A DNA stretch of 64,000 bases from Brevundimonas sp. UBA7664 (lineage in GTDB: Bacteria > Pseudomonadota > Alphaproteobacteria > Caulobacterales > Caulobacteraceae). Where the stretch lies: the NCBI RefSeq assembly GCF_002483305.1, contig NZ_DLHQ01000056.1, positions 65,376-129,375 of the forward strand, in the 5' to 3' direction. The position numbers were made by a program, and so were the translations under genes. This document shows positions 25,339 to 35,721 of the stretch, piece after piece. Numbering within the stretch: position 1 is the stretch's first letter; each line of letters begins with the position of its first letter. The notes under the pieces are model-generated. The model ran no database searches. It saw only the letters and a list, made by a program, of their open reading frames with translations, and had not been told where the DNA came from.

Positions 25339-27735
25339 ATGTCCGAGACCAAAACCCTGCCTGTCCTGCCGCTGAGAGACATCGTCGTCTTTCCGCACAT
25401 GGTCGTCCCGCTGTTCGTGGGCCGCGAGAAGTCGGTCAAGGCGCTCGACGAGATCATGAAGGGCGAAAAGCAGATCCTGCTGGCCACCCAGAAGAACAGC
25501 GTCGACGACGACCCCTCCGCCGACGCCATCTATCCGATCGGCGTGCTGGCCACCGTGCTTCAGCTGCTCAAACTGCCCGACGGCACCGTCAAGGTCCTGG
25601 TCGAGGGCAAGAGCCGCGCGCGCCTGACCAAATTCACCGACCGCACCGAATATTTCGAGGCCGAAGCCGTCGAGATCGCCGACGATCCGGGCGAACCGGC
25701 CCAGTCGGAAGCCTTGCTGCGCGCCGTGATCGAGCAGTTCGAAAACTATGTGAAGCTGAACAAGAAGGTGCCGCCCGAGGCCCTCAGCTCCATTCCCCAG
25801 ATCACCGACCCGTCCAAGCTGGCCGACAGCGTGGCGGCCCATCTGTCGGTCAAGATCGCCGACAAACAGGGTCTGCTGGAAACCATCGCCGTCCCGGCCC
25901 GTCTGGAGAAGGTCTACGGCCTGATGGAGGGCGAGATTTCCGTCCTGCAGGTCGAGAAGAAGATCCGCTCGCGCGTGAAGCGCCAGATGGAGAAGACCCA
26001 GCGCGAATATTATCTCAACGAGCAGATGAAGGCGATCCAGCGCGAGCTGGGCGAGACCGACGACAGCCGTGACGAGATCATGGAGCTGGAGAAGCGCATC
26101 CGTAAGACGCGCCTGTCCAAGGAAGCCCGGATCAAGGCCGAGGCCGAGGTCAAGAAGCTGCGCAACATGAGCCCGATGTCGGCGGAATCGACGGTGGTGC
26201 GCAACTACCTCGACTGGCTGCTGTCGATCCCGTGGGGCAAGGCCAAGACCAAGGCCATCGACCTCAACAAGGCCGAGGCCATCCTCGAGGAGGACCACTA
26301 CGGCCTCGAGAAGGTCAAGGAACGGATCATCGAATACCTGGCCGTCCAGGCCCGCACCAACACGTTGAAGGGGCCGATCCTGTGCCTCGTCGGCCCTCCG
26401 GGCGTGGGCAAGACCTCGCTGGCCAAGTCGATCGCCAAGGCCACGGGCCGGGAATACATCCGCATGTCGCTGGGCGGCGTGCGCGACGAGGCCGAAATCC
26501 GCGGCCACCGCCGGACCTATATCGGCTCCATGCCGGGCAAGATCATCCAGTCGATGAAGAAGGTGAAGACCACCAACGCCTTCATCCTGCTGGACGAGAT
26601 CGACAAACTGGGCGCCGACTGGCGCGGCGATCCGACCTCGGCCCTGCTGGAGGTGCTGGATCCGGCGCAGAACAATGCGTTCGGCGACCACTATCTGGAG
26701 GTCGACTACGACCTGTCGAACGTCATGTTCGTGACCACGGCCAATACGCTGAACATGCCCCAGCCCCTGCTGGACCGGATGGAGATCATCCGGGTCAGCG
26801 GCTACACCGAGGACGAGAAGGTCGAGATCGCCAAACGGCACGTCCTGCCCAAGGTGACCGAGGAGAACGGGCTCAAGCCGGCGGAATTCGTCGTGCCGGA
26901 AACCGCCATCCGCGACCTGATCCGCTACTACACCCGCGAGGCCGGCGTGCGCTCGCTGGAACGCGCCCTCGGCGGCCTGGCCCGCAAGTCGGTGCGCGAG
27001 ATGGCGCGTGAAAAGACGCTGTCGATCACCATCGACGATGAGAAGCTGGCCAAATACGCAGGCGTCCGGAAATACCGCTATGGCGAGACCGACGAGGAGG
27101 ATCAGGTCGGCATCGTCACCGGTCTGGCCTGGACCGAGTTCGGCGGCGAGATCCTGACCATCGAGGCGATCAAGATGCCGGGCCGCGGGCGCATGACCGT
27201 GACCGGCAATCTCAAGGAGGTGATGAAGGAGTCGATCTCCGCCGCCGCTTCCTACGTCCGGGCCCGCTCGCTCAGCATCGGCGTCAAGCCGCCGATGTTC
27301 GAGAAGACCGACATCCACGTCCACGTCCCGGACGGGGCCACGCCCAAGGACGGCCCCTCGGCCGGTGTGGCGATGACGGTCGCCATGGTCTCGGTCCTCA
27401 CCGGGATTCCGATCCGCAAGGACATCGCCATGACCGGCGAGATTACCCTGCGCGGTCGGGTCACCGCCATCGGCGGCCTGAAGGAGAAGCTGCTGGCGGC
27501 CCTCCGCTCGGGCATCAAGACGGTGCTGATCCCGGAAGAGAACGAGAAGGACCTCGCCGACGTGCCCGACAATGTGAAGTCGGCGCTGGAGATCATCCCG
27601 ATCAAGACCGCCGACGAGGCCCTGAAATGGGCCCTGACCGGCGAACTCACCCCGGTCGAATGGGACGAGGCCGCCGACCCCCTCCCGGCCGCCCCGCCGG
27701 TCCAGGACCCGGGCGCGGTCGTCGCGACGCACTGA
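25339..27735 (+). CDS. lon: ATP-dependent protease Lon
   Basis: Homo-hexameric AAA+ serine protease that degrades misfolded proteins and specific regulators such as DnaA, CcrM and SciP in Caulobacter. The 798-aa sequence has the N-terminal LON substrate domain (PVLPLRDIVVFPHMVVPLF), a coiled middle, Walker A GPPGVGKTS near residue 356, Walker B LLDEIDKLG, and the catalytic dyad Ser674 (DGPSAGVAM) and Lys about 715 (GGLKEK). MSETKTLPVLP at 25339 is the family start; a GTG at 25324 would add five residues. A terminator follows. Confidence 0.97.
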   Translation: MSETKTLPVLPLRDIVVFPHMVVPLFVGREKSVKALDEIMKGEKQILLATQKNSVDDDPSADAIYPIGVLATVLQLLKLPDGTVKVLVEGKSRARLTKFTDRTEYFEAEAVEIADDPGEPAQSEALLRAVIEQFENYVKLNKKVPPEALSSIPQITDPSKLADSVAAHLSVKIADKQGLLETIAVPARLEKVYGLMEGEISVLQVEKKIRSRVKRQMEKTQREYYLNEQMKAIQRELGETDDSRDEIMELEKRIRKTRLSKEARIKAEAEVKKLRNMSPMSAESTVVRNYLDWLLSIPWGKAKTKAIDLNKAEAILEEDHYGLEKVKERIIEYLAVQARTNTLKGPILCLVGPPGVGKTSLAKSIAKATGREYIRMSLGGVRDEAEIRGHRRTYIGSMPGKIIQSMKKVKTTNAFILLDEIDKLGADWRGDPTSALLEVLDPAQNNAFGDHYLEVDYDLSNVMFVTTANTLNMPQPLLDRMEIIRVSGYTEDEKVEIAKRHVLPKVTEENGLKPAEFVVPETAIRDLIRYYTREAGVRSLERALGGLARKSVREMAREKTLSITIDDEKLAKYAGVRKYRYGETDEEDQVGIVTGLAWTEFGGEILTIEAIKMPGRGRMTVTGNLKEVMKESISAAASYVRARSLSIGVKPPMFEKTDIHVHVPDGATPKDGPSAGVAMTVAMVSVLTGIPIRKDIAMTGEITLRGRVTAIGGLKEKLLAALRSGIKTVLIPEENEKDLADVPDNVKSALEIIPIKTADEALKWALTGELTPVEWDEAADPLPAAPPVQDPGAVVATH

Positions 27736-27756
27736 CGGTCTGATGCCGACAGAAAG

Positions 27757-27788
27757 AACCCCGCCCGGAGCGATCCGGGCGGGGTTTT
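27757..27788 (+). terminator. Rho-independent terminator after lon
   Basis: A 13-bp perfect stem (AACCCCGCCCGGA with TCCGGGCGGGGTT) has a GCGA tetraloop and is followed by TT. Confidence 0.9.
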
Positions 27789-27798
27789 CAATTTGGCG

Positions 27799-27820
27799 CC
27801 CTCTCCCAACGGGAGAAGGA
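27799..27820. repeat. Short imperfect palindrome related to 6249-6275
   Basis: CCCTCTCCC, a three-base loop, then GGGAGAAGG. It resembles the better-formed element at 6249-6275 and is placed between the lon terminator and the end of the pirin gene. Confidence 0.4.
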
Positions 27821-27824
27821 TCCG

Positions 27825-28520
27825 CTAGAGCGAATCCACCATCACCAGTTCGGCGTCGTCCTTCGCCGTGATCGTGATCTCGGCCTCGTCCTTGATCGCC
27901 GCGCCGTCGCGGGCGTTCAGGGCTGTTCCATTGACCTCGACGGCGCCGACCGCCGGCACCAGATAGGCGCGGCGGCCCTCGGCGAGGCTGTAGGTCAGGC
28001 TCTCGCCCGCCTTCAGCGTCGCCCCCAACACCTTCGCGTCGGCGTTGATGGTCAGGGCCTCGTCGGTCGGATCGCCCGAGGCCAGCACCGAGAATTGGCC
28101 GGTCCGGTCGCTCTTCGGAAATTCCTTCGCGCCCCAGCTGGGCGTGGCGCCGCGCGTGTCGGCCTCGATCCAGATCTGAAACAGGGTGGTCATCTCGTCC
28201 TCGAGATTGAACTCCGAGTGACGCACGCCCGTGCCCGCGCTCATCACCTGCACGTCGCCCGCGCCGGTGCGGCCGCGGTTGCCCATGGAATCCTCATGGG
28301 TGATGGCCCCGGTGCGGACATAGGTGATGATCTCCATGTCGGCGTGGGGGTGGGGCGGAAAACCTGACTGGGCGGCGATCTCGTCGTCATTCCAGACGCG
28401 CAGCCGGCCCCAGCTCATGCGGGCGGGGTCATAGTAGTTGGCGAAGGAGAAATGGTGTTTGGCGTTCAGCCAGCCGTGGTTGGCGCCGCCGAGGCTGGAG
28501 AAGGGTCTGACGTCGATCAT
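27825..28520 (-). CDS. Pirin family protein (YhhW-like, quercetinase-type cupin)
   Basis: A 231-aa bicupin. The N-terminal cupin has the metal ligands in FPPHPHADMEIITYV (His near 57 and 59) and in GTGVRHSEFNLE (His near 102, Glu near 104), the pirin pattern. YhhW of E. coli shows quercetin 2,3-dioxygenase activity in vitro; physiological roles vary. The length is typical for YhhW. ATG at 28520 with GGGAGACCCC upstream. It is a single gene, head to tail with the membrane protein at 28563. Confidence 0.9.
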   Translation of the reverse strand: MIDVRPFSSLGGANHGWLNAKHHFSFANYYDPARMSWGRLRVWNDDEIAAQSGFPPHPHADMEIITYVRTGAITHEDSMGNRGRTGAGDVQVMSAGTGVRHSEFNLEDEMTTLFQIWIEADTRGATPSWGAKEFPKSDRTGQFSVLASGDPTDEALTINADAKVLGATLKAGESLTYSLAEGRRAYLVPAVGAVEVNGTALNARDGAAIKDEAEITITAKDDAELVMVDSL

Positions 28521-28562
28521 GAGGGGTCTCCCTGATTGTGATCGCCGCTATATAGGCAACAG

Positions 28563-29228
28563 TTAGTGTTGCGAAAGTCCCGGAGCCCGCGCACGGGCGA
28601 TCTGCACGATCGCCAGCATCACCAGCAGGGGCAGGGCCATCTCGCCGAGCTCCTCGACGGAGAGAAGCGACTGTATGACGGCCGACTCAAGATTGCGCCC
28701 GGATTCCCTCACCAGACGGGGCAGGGCATCCATCAGCTTGAGCATAGGCAGGATCGCGACGAGCGTCGCCAGACCCCAGAGCGCCGACGCCCGTTGGGCC
28801 GCGAGACGACGAAGGTCATGGCGACTGCGCACCAGCAGCAGAACCAGCAGCGTAACGAGCGTCACCGCCACCGCCCCGGCGATGAGCTTCTCGTCCAGGG
28901 GCACGGTGTCGCGGGCGTACAGCTTGGTGCTGAAGATGCTGTGAGTGGTGAAGGTCTTTTGCCAGTCGAGCTCACGTCCGCCCATCAGGAAGGCCGACAT
29001 GGCGATCAGTCCCAGCAAGGCGGGCGCGCGGCGCCGCCACAGCAGGGCCAGCCCCATGGCGCCGAAGTGGAAGACGGCGCTCAAATTCTCGAACGCCCCG
29101 CCCTCGCGGAGCAACGGCCCGGCTGTCGCGGGTCTGGCGACGGCGGCGAACGTCAGGGCGAGGACCAACGCCAAGGCCGCGGCGGCGGCGACCAGCCACC
29201 GACGGTCGAGAAGAGAAAAGCGGTACAT
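28563..29228 (-). CDS. Hypothetical integral membrane protein
   Basis: A 221-aa protein with about five hydrophobic helices: residues 10-32, 52-64, 70-84, 113-132, 148-165 and a C-terminal one near 197-211. No family recognised. The loop between the third and fourth helix (GRELDWQKTFTTHSIFSTKLYA) is polar and probably exposed. The ATG at 29228 is the first residue of a typical N-in signal anchor (MYRFSLLDRRWL). It lies in the same direction as aroC, 64 bp downstream of it. Confidence 0.75.
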   Translation of the reverse strand: MYRFSLLDRRWLVAAAAALALVLALTFAAVARPATAGPLLREGGAFENLSAVFHFGAMGLALLWRRRAPALLGLIAMSAFLMGGRELDWQKTFTTHSIFSTKLYARDTVPLDEKLIAGAVAVTLVTLLVLLLVRSRHDLRRLAAQRASALWGLATLVAILPMLKLMDALPRLVRESGRNLESAVIQSLLSVEELGEMALPLLVMLAIVQIARARAPGLSQH

Positions 29229-29291
29229 GAATCTTTCGTCTGTCGCCGATGATCCGGCGGCGGATCAATCGACCAGATCGGCGCCCGAGGG

Positions 29292-30392
29292 TCAATCGTC
29301 CGTGCCGCACCCCACCTGGCCCCGGTGCCTCAGCATCGCATCCGCCAGCACGCAGGCCGCCATGGCCTCGACCACCGGCACGCCGCGCAGGGCCACGCAG
29401 GGGTCGTGGCGGCCCTTGGTGCGGACCTCGGTCTCGGTCCCGTCGCGGGTGATGGTCTGGCCCGGCGTCAGGATGGAGGAGGTCGGCTTGAACGCCACGC
29501 GCGCTGTCAGTGGCTGACCCGTCGATATCCCGCCCAGCACCCCGCCCGCATGGTTGGACAGGAAGACCGGCCGCCCGTCCTCACCCAGTCGCATGGCGTC
29601 GGCGTTCTCTTCCCCCGTCAGTTCGGCCGAGCCGAAGCCCGCGCCGATCTCGACCCCCTTGACCGCATTGATCGACATCATCGCCGCCGCCAATTCGGCG
29701 TCCAGCTTGCCGTAAAGCGGCGCGCCCCAGCCGGCGGGGACGCCGGTGACTTCCAGCGCCACCACGGCGCCGATCGACGACCCGGCCTTGCGCACGCCGT
29801 CGAGGTAGTCTTCCCACGCCGGCACGACCTCGGCCGACGTGGCAAACAGGGCGTTGTCGTACACCGCGTCGAAATCCACCGCCTCCGGCGCGATCCGGTG
29901 CGGGCCCAGTTGAACCACGCCGGCCCGGATGCGAACCCCGTCGCCCAGAATCCGGCGCGCCACCGCGCCCGCCGCGACCCGCACGGCCGTCTCCCGCGCC
30001 GACGAGCGGCCGCCGCCGCGGTGGTCGCGGACGCCGTATTTGGCCTGGTAGGTGAAGTCGGCATGGCCGGGCCGGAAGGCGCGGGCGATCTCGCCATAGT
30101 CCTTCGAGCGGGCGTCCTCATTCTCGATCTGGATGGCGATCGGGGCGCCGGTGGTCACCGGACCGGCGCCGTCGTCGAACACGCCCGACAGGATACGGGC
30201 CGTGTCGCTCTCCTGCCGCTGGGTGACGAAGCGGCTGCCGCCCGGCTTGCGCCGGTCCAGCCAGGGCTGCAGGTCGACCTCGGTCAACGGGATCAGCGGC
30301 GGGCAGCCGTCGATGACGCAGCCGATCGCCGGCCCGTGGCTCTCGCCCCAGGTGGTCACGCGAAACAGATGGCCGAAGGTGTTGTGCGACAT
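29292..30392 (-). CDS. aroC: Chorismate synthase
   Basis: Last common step of the shikimate pathway: converts 5-enolpyruvylshikimate-3-phosphate to chorismate using reduced FMN. The 366-aa protein has the three family signatures: GESHGPAIGCVIDGCP near residue 16, the Arg-rich KYGVRDHRGGGRSSARET segment around 119-136, and a C-terminal segment RHDPCVALRGVPVVEAM near 336. Typical length. It is 8 bp downstream of the J-like protein gene and probably in one operon with it. Confidence 0.97.
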   Translation of the reverse strand: MSHNTFGHLFRVTTWGESHGPAIGCVIDGCPPLIPLTEVDLQPWLDRRKPGGSRFVTQRQESDTARILSGVFDDGAGPVTTGAPIAIQIENEDARSKDYGEIARAFRPGHADFTYQAKYGVRDHRGGGRSSARETAVRVAAGAVARRILGDGVRIRAGVVQLGPHRIAPEAVDFDAVYDNALFATSAEVVPAWEDYLDGVRKAGSSIGAVVALEVTGVPAGWGAPLYGKLDAELAAAMMSINAVKGVEIGAGFGSAELTGEENADAMRLGEDGRPVFLSNHAGGVLGGISTGQPLTARVAFKPTSSILTPGQTITRDGTETEVRTKGRHDPCVALRGVPVVEAMAACVLADAMLRHRGQVGCGTDD

Positions 30393-30400
30393 GGGACGAC

Positions 30401-31126
30401 CTAAGCCGCCAGCCGGTCCGGCGTCCAGACGCGCGTGAAGCGCACCAGCAGGTCTTCCGCCGCCGAGGGCGCGTCCTCGGACGGCTCCAGCGTGACGAAC
30501 AGATGGCCTTGCGGCCGCCCCCCGCGCGCGGGCAGGCCCAGCCCCTTGAGCCGCAGACGCAACGGCTGGTGGCCCGCGACCAGCCAGGCGGAGCGCGGCC
30601 CCGCATGGGTCTCGACCTCCAGCCGTCCGCCGTCCTCAAGCAGGCGAGGGGGCACGGGGCAGGTCATATAGAGGTCGTCGCCGACCGCGCTCAGCCCGTG
30701 GGCGCCGCGCACCAGCACCGGCAGATACAGGTCGCCGCCGTCCGCGCCTGCCGCCTTCAGCCGCAGATGTTCTCCGGTGCGCAGGCCCGCCGGAACCCGG
30801 ACGCGCAGCCGTCGTGCGCCGATATGGACCTCGACCGCGCCGCCGTTCAGGGCGTCGAGCGGGCTGATCGCCAGCACCGGCGTGGCCGGCGGGGGCGCGG
30901 CGGGCGCCGCCAGTGCGAGGGGGGCGGTCTGCCCCTGGATCAACCGCCAGGCCGCGATGGTCTTGCGGAACCGGACGTCGCTGCCGCCCGCGGCCTCTGG
31001 TCGCGCCGCCTTGATGGCGATGCGGAACGCCGCGGTCAGCGCCGCCCCCTCCACCGGGCCGGTCAGGCCAAGCAGGGCGTAGGCCTCGCGGGTCGAGGCG
31101 ACTTCGGGGTGCGATCGGGCGCGCAT
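30401..31126 (-). CDS. J-like protein without HPD, with DnaJ C-terminal substrate-binding domain
   Basis: A 241-aa protein. Residues about 12-62 align with a J domain (AYALLGLTGPVEGAALTAAF) but the catalytic HPD is replaced by RPE (KAARPEAAGG), so stimulation of DnaK ATPase is not expected. The C-terminal part (about 90-235) is the DnaJ client-binding domain: AISPLDALNGGAVEVHIGAR, VRVPAGLRTGEHLRLKAAG, GDLYLPV and LRLKGLGLPARGG. No zinc finger or G/F linker is present. ATG at 31126 is preferred to a GTG at 31147. It is the first gene of the leftward aroC unit and is divergent from pdxH. Confidence 0.8.
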   Translation of the reverse strand: MRARSHPEVASTREAYALLGLTGPVEGAALTAAFRIAIKAARPEAAGGSDVRFRKTIAAWRLIQGQTAPLALAAPAAPPPATPVLAISPLDALNGGAVEVHIGARRLRVRVPAGLRTGEHLRLKAAGADGGDLYLPVLVRGAHGLSAVGDDLYMTCPVPPRLLEDGGRLEVETHAGPRSAWLVAGHQPLRLRLKGLGLPARGGRPQGHLFVTLEPSEDAPSAAEDLLVRFTRVWTPDRLAA

Positions 31127-31213
31127 CCGCACACTAAGGCCCTGCACATGGTCAAGGCCCGGTTAACCGTGAAGCCTCTCCCCAGCCGCGCCGCGAGGGT
31201 CTATCTGCCGTTC

Positions 31214-31888
31214 ATGACCGCACCTGTGATCCCCCCAAGCCCGACCCGCGAGGAATATGCGGCGGACTATGCCGCCGCCCTCGCCGCCAATGGCGATGAG
31301 ACCATCTTCGATCGCATCGAGCCGTTCGCCCTGTTCGTTGACTGGCTGGGTGACGCCAAAGGGACCGAGCCGAACGACGCCAACGCCATGGCCTTGTCGA
31401 CCGTGGACGCTTCGGGCGCGCCGGACAGCCGGATGGTGCTGCTCAAGGACGTCGATGCGGCGGGCTTCACCTTCTATTCCAACCGCGAGAGCGCCAAGGG
31501 ACTGGATCTGGCCGCCCATCCCCGCGCGGCCTTGCTGTTCCATTGGAAGTCCCTGAGGCGTCAGGTCCGGGTGCGCGGCGCCATCGAACCCGTCAGCGCG
31601 GCCGAGGCCGACGCCTATTTCGCCAGCCGGGCGCGCGAGAGCCGGATCGGGGCCTGGGCCTCGGACCAGTCGCGACCGCTGGACAGCCGGGCGGCGCTGG
31701 AAGCCGCCGTGGCGCGTGAGACGGCCCGGTTCGAGGGCGGGGACGTGCCGCGGCCCGAGCGCTGGACCGGCTGGCGGGTGGTTCCCGACAGCGTCGAGTT
31801 CTGGCGGGACCGGCCGTTCCGACTGCACGACCGGCTGCGGTTCGACCGGGCCGGCGAGGGCTGGACCACAACCCGGCTGTGGCCCTGA
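31214..31888 (+). CDS. pdxH: Pyridoxamine/pyridoxine 5'-phosphate oxidase
   Basis: FMN enzyme making pyridoxal 5'-phosphate from PNP or PMP. The 224-aa sequence has NAMALSTVDASGAPDSRMVLLKD (FMN site), GFTFYSNRESAKG, LFHWKSLRRQVRV and the C-terminal signature ERWTGWRVVPDSVEFW with the ending RLRFDRA and GWTTTRLWP. ATG at 31214 gives the family-like start MTAPVIPPSPTREEY; an in-frame ATG at 31148 would add 22 residues. Divergent from the J-like gene with 87 bp between starts. Confidence 0.95.
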   Translation: MTAPVIPPSPTREEYAADYAAALAANGDETIFDRIEPFALFVDWLGDAKGTEPNDANAMALSTVDASGAPDSRMVLLKDVDAAGFTFYSNRESAKGLDLAAHPRAALLFHWKSLRRQVRVRGAIEPVSAAEADAYFASRARESRIGAWASDQSRPLDSRAALEAAVARETARFEGGDVPRPERWTGWRVVPDSVEFWRDRPFRLHDRLRFDRAGEGWTTTRLWP

Positions 31889-31892
31889 GCCG

Positions 31893-32519
31893 TCAGACCC
31901 CGTAGCGGGCGAGGAAGGTCGCGACGGCGTCGTCGACGATTTCCCCGTTCGAGCGCCGGACCTTGATCTCGTCGCCGGTCACCAGGGGCACGAAGAACAC
32001 CGGATGCTCCAGCATGCCCATCAGGTGCCCCGCGGCCCAGGACGGGCGGTCGATCGGTTTCAGCAGGCCTGCTTTCGACAGGTCGACCAGTATGGCGATC
32101 AGGGTGGCGCCGAAGGCCGCGCGACCTTGTTCGAAGAAGCGCCGGGCCACGGCCTGGAACCGCGGACGTTCGGCCATCACCAGGCGAAAGACCGAGCGGA
32201 CAAAGGGGTCGCTCATGAAGTCGGTATAGGTGTGGGCGAAGCTGGTCAGCTGCTGCAGGGCATTGCCGTCGATGGTTCGCGCCAGGGCCATCTGGCGCGA
32301 GAAGTCTCCGGCCGCGTCCTCGATGACCGCCGAGAACAGCTCCGCCTTGCCGTCGAACAACGAATAGAGGGTCGCGGTCGAGACCCCGGCCTCGCGCGCG
32401 ATCGGTTCGATCCGGGTCGCCGCATAGCCCTCGCCGACGAACGCCTTTCGGGCGTGCCGGATGATCGCCTGACGTTTGGGATCGATGGGAGGGGAAGAGC
32501 CGACGCCGGGGCCGTGCAT
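31893..32519 (-). CDS. TetR/AcrR family transcriptional regulator
   Basis: A 208-aa repressor. The N-terminal helix-turn-helix is at about residues 15-60 (RHARKAFVGEGYAATRIEPI, then AREAGVSTATLYSLFDGKAEL). The C-terminal domain is of the AefR-like TetR_C type (VFRLVMAERPRFQAVARRFFEQG). The ligand and targets are unknown. It is downstream of the uridine kinase-like gene on the same strand with a 72-bp gap and is convergent with pdxH; no clear palindromic operator was found in the flanking gap. Confidence 0.88.
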   Translation of the reverse strand: MHGPGVGSSPPIDPKRQAIIRHARKAFVGEGYAATRIEPIAREAGVSTATLYSLFDGKAELFSAVIEDAAGDFSRQMALARTIDGNALQQLTSFAHTYTDFMSDPFVRSVFRLVMAERPRFQAVARRFFEQGRAAFGATLIAILVDLSKAGLLKPIDRPSWAAGHLMGMLEHPVFFVPLVTGDEIKVRRSNGEIVDDAVATFLARYGV

Positions 32520-32591
32520 GAATTCATCGCTCGCTGAACGCCGCAGGGTGGCGCTTGAGGCCCCGGGTGGTCAAGGGGTGGTCGAACGATG

Positions 32592-33245
32592 TTACTGGCT
32601 GGGCCGGACCAACGGCGCCAGCAGGGGGTGCGCCAGCACCGGCGCGGCCAGCCGGACCACGGCCTGGGGGTCTTCCAGCCGTACGGCGGCGGTGGCGTCG
32701 GCGACGATGAAGTCCGCGTTCAGGCGCGACGGTTCCGTCAGCCGTTCATGGCCCGGCCGAACGGTTGCCAGATACTGGGCGATCACCGACTCCGCCGTAC
32801 GCGCCCGTTCGGTCTGATCGCGCAGCAGGCGCCGGATGAAGCGGATGTCGGCCGGGGTGTCGACGAAGACGCGGATGTCGAACAGGGCGACCAGCCCCGG
32901 GGTGCAGAGCACATGGGTGCCCTCGACGATGACGACGTCCGCCGCGGGCACCGGCTCGCCGCCCGGCTCGCGTCCATGGTGGATGAAGGAATAGAGGGGC
33001 GCGACGACATCCCGCCCGGCCTTCAGCTCGGCCAGGTCGCGGATCATCAGCTCGTGGTCGCGCGCCGCCACGTCGTCGAAGTCGAACGCAGCCGGATCGA
33101 AGTCGGGAAGGCTGGCCGCGTCGCGATAGTAGGAGTCCTCGCGCAGCAACACCGCGGCGCCCTCGGGCAGGGCCGAGACCAGGGCTTCGGCGAGCGTGCT
33201 CTTGCCTGAGCCGGAGCCGCCCGTGATGGCGATGAGGATGGGCAT
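32592..33245 (-). CDS. Uridine kinase-like P-loop kinase
   Basis: A 217-aa nucleoside kinase-type protein. Walker A is ITGGSGSGKST at residues 7-17; REDSYYRDAASLPDFDPAAF carries the substrate-binding DSYY typical of uridine kinase; YSFIHHGRE and VVIVEGTHVLC follow, with a lid RRLLRDQTERAR. It would phosphorylate uridine/cytidine, although related alphaproteobacterial proteins have not all been tested and a phosphoribulokinase-like substrate cannot be excluded. ATG at 33245. The 144-bp gap before the divergent acyl-CoA ligase holds no other gene. Confidence 0.82.
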   Translation of the reverse strand: MPILIAITGGSGSGKSTLAEALVSALPEGAAVLLREDSYYRDAASLPDFDPAAFDFDDVAARDHELMIRDLAELKAGRDVVAPLYSFIHHGREPGGEPVPAADVVIVEGTHVLCTPGLVALFDIRVFVDTPADIRFIRRLLRDQTERARTAESVIAQYLATVRPGHERLTEPSRLNADFIVADATAAVRLEDPQAVVRLAAPVLAHPLLAPLVRPSQ

Positions 33246-33389
33246 GGACCGCTTCTAGGACCGCGGGAGGCGTTTCGCCAAGCGGCCGCCCGGCCAGGGT
33301 GACCTGACGTCACGTTGCTTATCGCCGACCGCGCCGATAGCGTGACCCTCAAGCGCCCCGAAAAGCAGGCGCAGGCTTGAGGGAACGTG

Positions 33390-35024
<1,635 letters not shown>

Positions 35025-35028
35025 GGCG

Positions 35029-35718
35029 ATGCCGCGCCGTACACGTGGCGCCGGACGGGTGCAGGCGTTGGCGGCCCTGTCGGTCGCCGCGCCGGTGCTG
35101 GTGCTGGTCGCCGCGCTCGGGACGCGCGTGGGGGCCTGGCCGGTCGAGATCGGTTACGATCTGCTGACGATGCAGGCGGGCTGGTTCCTGGCCTTCGTCG
35201 GGGCGGCGGCCGCCCTGGGCGCGCTGGTTCTGTCGTTGGGCAATTTCCGCAAACTGGGAATGGTGGCCATCGTGGCCGCGCTGGCGGCCGGGGCGACCCT
35301 CGGCGGCTTCGTCTGGCAGAAGGCCCGGTTCGCCGCCGGTCCGGCCGAGAACATCAGCACCGATCTGGCCGAGGTTCCCGGCTTCGGCGACCTCGGGGAT
35401 GTGCGGCGCGGGCAGGGGCCCGGCCCCGCCGTGGGCGTGGAGGCCTGTCCGGGCGTGCTGCCGGTGATGCGACAGGTCGCGCCGACGACGGCCATCTACG
35501 CCCTCGAACAGGCCGGCTTCACCCTGCGCGGCGCGGGCGTGGGGCGGGCCGACGGCAGCCGCGAGGGCTTCTGGTTCGGCGTCGACCACGACGCCGTCAT
35601 CCGCATCCGGCCGGGCCGCACCGACATCCGCGTCGCCGCCCGCGACCACCGGCCCCATGGCGGAGAGGCCTGCCGCATGGCGACCGCCATCAGCGAGACC
35701 CTGCGCGCCGCCGGCTGA
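35029..35718 (+). CDS. DUF1499 domain-containing membrane protein
   Basis: A 229-aa protein with three N-terminal hydrophobic helices (about residues 12-32, 48-68, 75-95) and a C-terminal DUF1499 domain (about 100-229; FAAGPAENISTDLAEVP, the ALEQAGFTL segment, DVRIRVAARD-like strand and RMATAISETLRAAG). The function of DUF1499 is unknown. It starts 4 bp after the acyl-CoA ligase and is therefore likely translated from the same message, which suggests a link with lipid metabolism, though only by position. Confidence 0.75.
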   Translation: MPRRTRGAGRVQALAALSVAAPVLVLVAALGTRVGAWPVEIGYDLLTMQAGWFLAFVGAAAALGALVLSLGNFRKLGMVAIVAALAAGATLGGFVWQKARFAAGPAENISTDLAEVPGFGDLGDVRRGQGPGPAVGVEACPGVLPVMRQVAPTTAIYALEQAGFTLRGAGVGRADGSREGFWFGVDHDAVIRIRPGRTDIRVAARDHRPHGGEACRMATAISETLRAAG

Positions 35719-35721
35719 GCC

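Noticed and set aside
25228..27732. 834-residue open frame antisense to lon
   Set aside because: Exact shadow of a well-conserved gene in GC-rich DNA; product is His/Asp/Leu-biased with no family motifs.
31148..31213. Upstream ATG extending pdxH by 22 residues
   Set aside because: The added residues are not like PdxH N-termini; the family-like start is at 31214.
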